Part shown: piece after piece, positions 5,363 to 9,417 of the stretch
How positions within the stretch are numbered: position 1 is the first letter of the stretch
Layout: every line of letters starts with the position of its first letter
NCBI GenBank assembly: GCA_949113215.1
Contig: CARZYU010000001.1
Location: 38,831-48,247, forward strand
Origin: an uncultured Bacilli bacterium
GTDB lineage: Bacteria; Bacillota_I; Bacilli_A; RF39; UBA660
Reading direction: 5' to 3'
DNA: 9,417 nucleotides
The notes under the pieces: model-generated
The model's database searches: none
Told to the model about the DNA's origin: nothing
Seen by the model: only the letters and a program-made list of their open reading frames with translations
Position numbers and translations under genes: made by a program

Positions 5363-5856
5363 GAGGTCTCATCTCTTACTTTCTTTTTGGGAAGGATTCT
5401 TCCCTTTCTTTGAATCTCCTTTACTTCATTTCCATAAATCAACGTTCCCATTTCCAAAAGATAAATCAACCTTTCTTCCTCCAAATGATCAACATCGATG
5501 TAATAGTAATCTTCATAAAAAATAGCAGAACTATCTTGAGGAATGAGTTCATAATCTTCTATCTTCAAATAAAATGGTTGTTTTAAGTAAATGATAATTT
5601 TAAAATCTAATGTTGTCGCATCTAGATCAAAAGTATCCACTTTTTCTACATCCAAAAACATGCCAACTTTCTTATTGAGATGAATGATGACACGATAAAA
5701 GCCTCGTAAATCCAAATGATAACGATTGTTTAAATGAAGCACCAAACTTTTCATATCTTTGGCGATACTATCCTTGTTTTCGTAATCATGAAGTTTTAAA
5801 TAAGCATTGTTCAAATAAACGGAAAAATGGTCTTGATCCTGATAATCCAAATGCAT
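5338..5856 (-). CDS. Protein of unknown function, last gene of the ackA-nrnA-ysxC cluster
   Basis: The protein has 172 residues and I do not recognise its family. ATG at 5856 is preferred because AGGTGA (5867-5862) lies 5 nt upstream. A GTG at 5865 is in frame but overlaps that site. There is no signal peptide or membrane segment. After a helical N-terminal third, residues about 50-110 alternate hydrophobic and polar residues in several predicted beta strands (FYRVIIHL, VGMFLDV, FKIIIYLKQPFYLKI). An acidic, tyrosine-rich patch follows (YEDYYYIDVDHLEEE), then a basic end. The protein is probably cytoplasmic. It lies 55 nt after ysxC on the same strand, with no clear terminator between, so co-transcription is likely. 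A CATATGATA sequence upstream (5880-5872) resembles a mother-cell -10 but has no matching -35. The last 14 or so residues are encoded by the opposing toxin gene's end and terminator. Confidence 0.7.
   Translation of the reverse strand: MHLDYQDQDHFSVYLNNAYLKLHDYENKDSIAKDMKSLVLHLNNRYHLDLRGFYRVIIHLNKKVGMFLDVEKVDTFDLDATTLDFKIIIYLKQPFYLKIEDYELIPQDSSAIFYEDYYYIDVDHLEEERLIYLLEMGTLIYGNEVKEIQRKGRILPKKKVRDETSYLFNTSL
5357..5388 (+). terminator. Terminator of the toxin-antitoxin operon
   Basis: AAGTAAGAG (5357-5365) pairs perfectly with CTCTTACTT (5373-5381) around a 7-nt loop, followed by a T-rich run to 5388. The toxin stop codon (5360-5362) lies in the first arm. The same bases encode the C-terminal end of the minus-strand 172-residue protein. 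On the minus strand the hairpin is not followed by T residues, so it should terminate only plus-strand transcripts. Confidence 0.8.
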
Positions 5857-5911
5857 ATAGTTCACCTAACGTATCATATGCATTCTTGTTCGTTTGGGCA
5901 TTTAAAAAAGA

Positions 5912-6505
5912 CTAGATTGTTTCCACAGTCAAGTCTTCGATCATTTTCATAACTTCTTCTCTTCCTAGCTTCGTAACACTAGAAAACAAAACCAGATTAT
6001 CCCCTACTACCAAATCAATCGTATCCGTAATTGCTTTTAAATTACGCTCTCTTTTACTTCCACCGACTTTATCAACCTTCGTTGCTACAACCGTGACTGG
6101 AATATTGTAATATTTGAGGAAATCGTACATCAACTTATCGTCTTCGGTTGGTTTATGACGAAAGTCTACAAGTAAGAAAACTCTCTTTAATTGATCCCTT
6201 TTTTCCAAGTACTCTTCGATCATCATTCCAAACTTCTGTTGCTTCTTTCGATCTACTTCTGCATAACCATAACCTGGAACATCGACCAAATAGAAATCTT
6301 GATTTACCAAATAAAAATTTAAGGTCTGTGTCTTTCCAGGACGAGAAGAAATACGTGCTAAATTCTTTCTTGCCAAAAGACAATTAATAAAGCTACTTTT
6401 TCCTACATTACTTCGTCCTACCAATAAAAACTCCGATTTTTTCCCTTCTGGATATTGACTACGTCTCACCGCTGAGATTTCAAGTTCTGCCGTATTGATT
6501 CTCAT
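5912..6505 (-). CDS. ysxC: Ribosome-assembly GTPase YsxC/EngB
   Basis: YsxC (EngB, YihA) is an essential GTPase required for late assembly of the 50S subunit. The protein has 197 residues, the usual length. The motifs are GRSNVGKSS (30-38, P-loop), RPGKTQT (55-61, switch I), DVPGYGYA (75-82, G3), TKVD (142-145, G4, with Val where many homologues have Ala) and SSV near the end (G5). AAGGAGGA (6518-6511) gives a strong start at 6505. That ribosome binding site overlaps the stop codon of nrnA, so translation is likely coupled. It is the third gene of the ackA-nrnA-ysxC cluster and has no promoter of its own that I can see. All the guanine-nucleotide-binding motifs are present, so it should be active. 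Confidence 0.96.
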   Translation of the reverse strand: MRINTAELEISAVRRSQYPEGKKSEFLLVGRSNVGKSSFINCLLARKNLARISSRPGKTQTLNFYLVNQDFYLVDVPGYGYAEVDRKKQQKFGMMIEEYLEKRDQLKRVFLLVDFRHKPTEDDKLMYDFLKYYNIPVTVVATKVDKVGGSKRERNLKAITDTIDLVVGDNLVLFSSVTKLGREEVMKMIEDLTVETI

Positions 6506-6516
6506 ACTTTTCCTCC

Positions 6517-7467
6517 TTATAAGTTATGCTCTTCTATGTATTGTTTTGCCACTTCGTCCAATTCATTCACTAGTAACATCGCTTCTTCAAACGTGGATAC
6601 TTTCGCACCCGATGCATATTTATGACCGCCTCCATGATATCTCTCTGCTACCTTGTTCACTTCTGGACCACGAGAACGAATGTTAATTCGGATGCGATCG
6701 TTTTTAGGATCGTCGGTAATAATAACCCAGGTTAAAATTTCTTCAATGAAGTTGAATTCATTGGCCATATTTCCTGCAGATGCAGTATCAACATGGAATT
6801 TATTCAAGATCTCTTCCGTAATTTTAATGTATCCTACCCCATTGTCTGTAACGATCATATTTTCTCCAATATATCCCTGCAGACGAACCTCTGAAAGTGG
6901 CCTTGAATAAACATGATGATAAAGAGAAGACAAATCAAATGGATAGTTCTTTAAAAATCTCGAAACAAGAGCAAAGGTATTGCTTGTAACGGAATTAAAC
7001 AAAAAACGATTGGAATCACTTACAAGTCCTGCAAATAGAGTTTGAGCAATTTTTGAGTTACAACAAAGTTTCGTGTTTTCAATCAATTGCATGATAATTT
7101 CCGAGGCACTACAAGCGGTATCATCGATGTATTCCAAATCACAAAATGTTTCCACATAAGGATGATGGTCGATTTTAATCTTATAGGCAAACGAAGATAA
7201 ATCAGGAAGATCCACTCGTTTTTGATCTGGTGTATCAACAACGATCAATAAAGCTCCCTCAAACGATTCCATCTTATCTAATTTTCCAATGTAGTTAAAT
7301 CTAGAAGTTCCATTTCCCACCGCATATACTTTCTTTTTGGGAAATGTCAGAGAAACAGCATCTCTCAATCCAATTTGCGAAGCCATAGCATCAGGGTCAA
7401 CACCAATGTGTCTTGCAATGACGATCGTATCGTATTCCTTTATGATTTTCCATATTTTTTTAAACAT
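6517..7467 (-). CDS. nrnA: DHH/DHHA1 phosphoesterase, NrnA-like nanoRNase / pAp phosphatase
   Basis: The protein has 316 residues with the two-domain DHH-DHHA1 layout. Metal-binding motifs of the DHH domain are visible: RHIGVDPDA (His20, Asp24, Asp26), VVDTPD (Asp78), IDHHP (Asp100, His101, His102) and GLVSDSNRF (Asp151). The DHHA1 domain carries GGGHKYASGA (about 279-288), which binds the substrate phosphate. Family members degrade 2-5 nt RNAs to mononucleotides and remove the 3' phosphate from pAp. Which activity dominates cannot be read from the sequence, so the gene symbol is by similarity. The start at 7467 follows AGGA, which overlaps the ackA stop; the gap is 9 nt. The stop at 6517 overlaps the ysxC ribosome binding site. 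The tight spacing shows it is co-transcribed with ackA and ysxC. Confidence 0.92.
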   Translation of the reverse strand: MFKKIWKIIKEYDTIVIARHIGVDPDAMASQIGLRDAVSLTFPKKKVYAVGNGTSRFNYIGKLDKMESFEGALLIVVDTPDQKRVDLPDLSSFAYKIKIDHHPYVETFCDLEYIDDTACSASEIIMQLIENTKLCCNSKIAQTLFAGLVSDSNRFLFNSVTSNTFALVSRFLKNYPFDLSSLYHHVYSRPLSEVRLQGYIGENMIVTDNGVGYIKITEEILNKFHVDTASAGNMANEFNFIEEILTWVIITDDPKNDRIRINIRSRGPEVNKVAERYHGGGHKYASGAKVSTFEEAMLLVNELDEVAKQYIEEHNL

Positions 7468-7476
7468 GATTTTTTC

Positions 7477-8655
7477 CTATCTAACCAACCTTTTGGTATC
7501 GCGAGCAATCATTAATTCCTCGTTGGTTGGAACCACATAAATAAGAGGTTTCTTCTTACCTTTACTAATCTTCTTGAGCTCACCTCGGCAATTGTTGGCT
7601 TCAATATCAAGTTCAAATCCTAAGGGTCTAAGCAATTCGACAATTCGCATGCGGGTTTCTAAACTATTTTCACCAATTCCTGCCGTGAAGCATAACACGT
7701 CACACCCACCTAATAATACGTAATAACTCGCGATATAATTCACAACGGTACGATCAAACTTCTTGGCTGCTAATGTACAATTCTCATTACCTTCGTTCAT
7801 ACCAGCTACAATATCACGCATATCATTGCTGGTTCTGCTGACTCCTAAAAGTCCCGAATGATGATTTAAATCATCGATAATTTCACTCGCATTCTTTCCT
7901 TCTTTTTCCATCACAAAAGGAATGATGGAAGGATCGATATCTCCAGAACGAGTTCCCATCATAACTCCTGCTAGTGGAGTAAATCCCATCGAAGTATCGA
8001 CGCATTTTCCATCCTTGATCGCACAAACAGAAGCTCCACTTCCCAAGTGACAACTGATGATTTTTAAATCTTTTTTACCAAGAATGTCACTGATGGTTTT
8101 CGCAATGTAACGATGACTGGTTCCATGTGCTCCATACTTTCTCACTCCATATTCTTGATACCAAGAATATGGAACCGGATATAAATAATTAACAGGATCC
8201 ATTGTTTGATGGAAGGCTGTATCAAATACCGCAACCATTGGAACTTCAGGAAGGGCTTCCTTACAAGCTTTGATTCCAAGAACATGTGCTGGATTATGAA
8301 GTGGTGCATAATCCTTTAAAAGAATTAAATCTTCGATTACCTTATCCGTAATTAAAACCGACTCTTGATAGAGACTTCCACCATTGACAATACGATGTCC
8401 TATGGCTTTGATTTCATCCAAAGAAGAAATAATGGAAAGAGACACCAGACGTTCCAGCAAAATGTTAATTGCATCCAAATGATTTTCTAAAGTCACATCT
8501 TGCTCTACTTTTTCCCCACGATATTTAATCGTATAAAAGCTTCCTTCCATCCCGATTCGTTCAAAATTACCAGAAGCAATGACTGATTCATCATCCATAT
8601 TGAACAAACTAAATTTAAGTGTACTACTTCCTGCATTAATTGACATAACTTTCAT
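7477..8655 (-). CDS. ackA: Acetate kinase, complete copy
   Basis: Acetate kinase interconverts acetyl phosphate and ADP with acetate and ATP, usually the last step of the Pta-AckA pathway. The protein has 392 residues, typical in length. The family residues are present: Asn7 with SST-K in NAGSSTLKF, Arg88 in GHRIVNGG, Asp145 in VFDTAFHQT, His177 in YGAHGTSH, the phosphate-binding LGSGAS (204-209), Arg236 in MGTRSGDID, the adenosine site GIGEN, and the terminal TNEELMIARDT. The numbering is three to five behind the Methanosarcina enzyme. A promoter sits directly upstream. The start at 8655 has only a weak GAGG about 9 nt before. It is the first gene of the cluster with nrnA. A second acetate kinase gene lies just upstream on the same strand. 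Confidence 0.97.
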   Translation of the reverse strand: MKVMSINAGSSTLKFSLFNMDDESVIASGNFERIGMEGSFYTIKYRGEKVEQDVTLENHLDAINILLERLVSLSIISSLDEIKAIGHRIVNGGSLYQESVLITDKVIEDLILLKDYAPLHNPAHVLGIKACKEALPEVPMVAVFDTAFHQTMDPVNYLYPVPYSWYQEYGVRKYGAHGTSHRYIAKTISDILGKKDLKIISCHLGSGASVCAIKDGKCVDTSMGFTPLAGVMMGTRSGDIDPSIIPFVMEKEGKNASEIIDDLNHHSGLLGVSRTSNDMRDIVAGMNEGNENCTLAAKKFDRTVVNYIASYYVLLGGCDVLCFTAGIGENSLETRMRIVELLRPLGFELDIEANNCRGELKKISKGKKKPLIYVVPTNEELMIARDTKRLVR

Positions 8656-8684
8656 AATGATTAACCTCTTTCTAATACATCTCT

Positions 8685-8713
8685 ATTATACCGAATGAAA
8701 CCTCAAATGAAAA
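8685..8713 (-). promoter_or_regulatory. Sigma-A promoter of the ackA-nrnA-ysxC cluster
   Basis: On the minus strand, TTTTCA (8713-8708), a 17-nt spacer and a consensus TATAAT (8690-8685) are seen. The -35 lies in the T-rich tail of the terminator of the preceding gene. Initiation near 8678 gives a leader of about 23 nt. The -35 hexamer is the same as in the promoter at 1151-1179. Confidence 0.65.
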
Positions 8714-8735
8714 GAAAAAGAGTCCTGAAACTCTT
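8708..8735 (-). terminator. Terminator between the two acetate kinase genes
   Basis: On the minus strand, AAGAGT (8735-8730) pairs with ACTCTT (8723-8718) around a 6-nt loop. The stem is followed by a T-rich tail, TTTCTTTTC (8717-8709). It starts directly after the TAG of the upstream acetate kinase gene. The 6-bp stem is modest, so some read-through into ackA is possible. Confidence 0.65.
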
Positions 8736-9417
8736 CTATTCTCCTCCTATTTTAATCTTGTAAGTATCCCTTGCAATGATAAGTTCTTCATCCGTTGCTA
8801 ATACATAGACTGGAATCTTCGATTCTGGTTTGGTAATAATTCCTTCTTTTTTGTTTCTCGTCAACATTTCCTCATTGAGATCTTCATCTAGAATAATTCC
8901 AAGAGGAGCTAACTTTTTTAGTGTTTCTTTACGAATAATTGGGTCGTTTTCACCACCACCAGCGGTGAAACAAATGGCATCTACCTTTCCATCCAATTTC
9001 ACGTAGTATTTTGCAATGTACTCCATGATTCGTTCTGTATACATACTAACTGCTAAAAGAGCTTTTCTCTCCTTCGCTTCGTAAGCACGATCCAAATCAC
9101 GTAAATCATTCATACCCGCAATTCCTTCTAAGCCACTTTCAAAATTTAAAATACGATTGATCTCTTCTGGAGTATATCCTGTTTTCTTTTGAATAAAAGG
9201 AAGAATCGTCGCATCAATATCTCCACAACGTGTTCCCATCATAAGTCCTGCATTTGGGGTAAATCCCATCGAAGTATCAATGCATTTTCCATCCTTTACA
9301 GCTGTTACGGAAGCACCATTTCCAATATGACAAACAATTAAATTAACGTCTTCTTTTCCTAGTTGCTTTTGCATTTCATTGGTAATAAATTGGTGTGATA
9401 ATCCATGGAACCCATAT
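8736..9417 (-). CDS. Second acetate kinase, 5' part outside the window
   Basis: The frame is open from the window edge to TAG at 8736, showing about 226 C-terminal residues of an acetate kinase. The N-terminal half is missing only because the window ends. Visible motifs in order are YGFHGLSH (catalytic His at 9405-9407), CHIGNGAS, GKCIDTSMGFTP, MGTRCGDID (conserved Arg), GLEGIAGMNDLRDL, CFTAGGGEN and TDEELIIARDT. It differs from the complete copy throughout: GNGAS for GSGAS, TRCGD for TRSGD, a shortened GIAGMNDLRD in place of GVSRTSNDMRD, and TDEEL for TNEEL. It is therefore an old or separately acquired paralogue and not a recent duplicate. An ATG at 9374 begins a shorter frame but lies within the conserved domain and is not the start. 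Butyrate or propionate kinases share this fold, but the motifs fit acetate kinase best. Confidence 0.93.
   Translation of the reverse strand, partial: YGFHGLSHQFITNEMQKQLGKEDVNLIVCHIGNGASVTAVKDGKCIDTSMGFTPNAGLMMGTRCGDIDATILPFIQKKTGYTPEEINRILNFESGLEGIAGMNDLRDLDRAYEAKERKALLAVSMYTERIMEYIAKYYVKLDGKVDAICFTAGGGENDPIIRKETLKKLAPLGIILDEDLNEEMLTRNKKEGIITKPESKIPVYVLATDEELIIARDTYKIKIGGE

Noticed and set aside
6148..6387. Plus-strand frame and alternate minus frame inside ysxC
   Set aside because: Both are shadows of the conserved GTPase frame.
8691..8713. Catabolite-control (cre) operator near the ackA promoter
   Set aside because: ackA is a known CcpA target in Bacillus, so I looked for the TGWAANCGNTNWCA pattern. 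TGAAACCTCAAATGA lacks the central CG and does not fit.

Overview
The window looks like chromosomal DNA from an AT-rich, endospore-forming member of the Bacillota. Two sporulation genes (spoIVA and a spoVIF-like gene) indicate spore formation. The housekeeping genes der, ysxC and ackA, and an nrnA-type phosphoesterase, have Bacilli-like lengths and motifs. TGG encodes Trp and TGA is used as a stop, so this is the standard bacterial code, not the Mollicutes code. The lineage may be one of the small-genome Bacilli (Erysipelotrichia-like or an uncultured relative), but that is inference only.

Layout. (1) Positions 37-1127, minus strand: a two-gene operon of unrecognised membrane proteins, joined by an ATGA stop/start overlap, with a promoter at 1151-1179 and a terminator at 37-60. 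(2) Positions 1128-1305: a divergent promoter region with inverted repeats. (3) Positions 1306-2795, plus strand: der followed by a 60-residue SHOCT-like protein, again ATGA-coupled, ending in a strong hairpin. (4) Positions 2847-4646, plus strand: a spoVIF-like gene, then spoIVA, each with a sporulation-sigma-like -10 element and its own terminator. The spoVIF -10 element and ribosome binding site are built into the terminator hairpin of the der operon. (5) Positions 4711-5381, plus strand: a DinJ/RelB-YafQ type toxin-antitoxin operon with a near-consensus promoter, repeated operator-like sites and a terminator. (6) Positions 9417-5338, minus strand: the 3' part of one acetate kinase gene, a terminator, then a promoter driving a second, complete ackA, nrnA, ysxC and an unrecognised 172-residue gene. 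That last gene overlaps the end of the toxin gene tail to tail.

Functionally, the window combines ribosome-assembly GTPases (Der, YsxC), acetate/ATP overflow metabolism (two acetate kinases), nanoRNA or pAp turnover (NrnA) and spore coat assembly (SpoIVA, SpoVIF). The toxin-antitoxin pair is the only clearly accessory module. In B. subtilis, der and spoIVA are also close neighbours, with gpsA between them and hbs after spoIVA. Here neither gpsA nor hbs is present in those places. No RNA gene, CRISPR array, transposase or phage gene was seen. The best candidates for something undescribed are the composite terminator/promoter/RBS element at 2807-2849, the coupled membrane-protein pair at 58-1127, and the 172-residue gene whose C-terminal end is encoded by the toxin operon's terminator.
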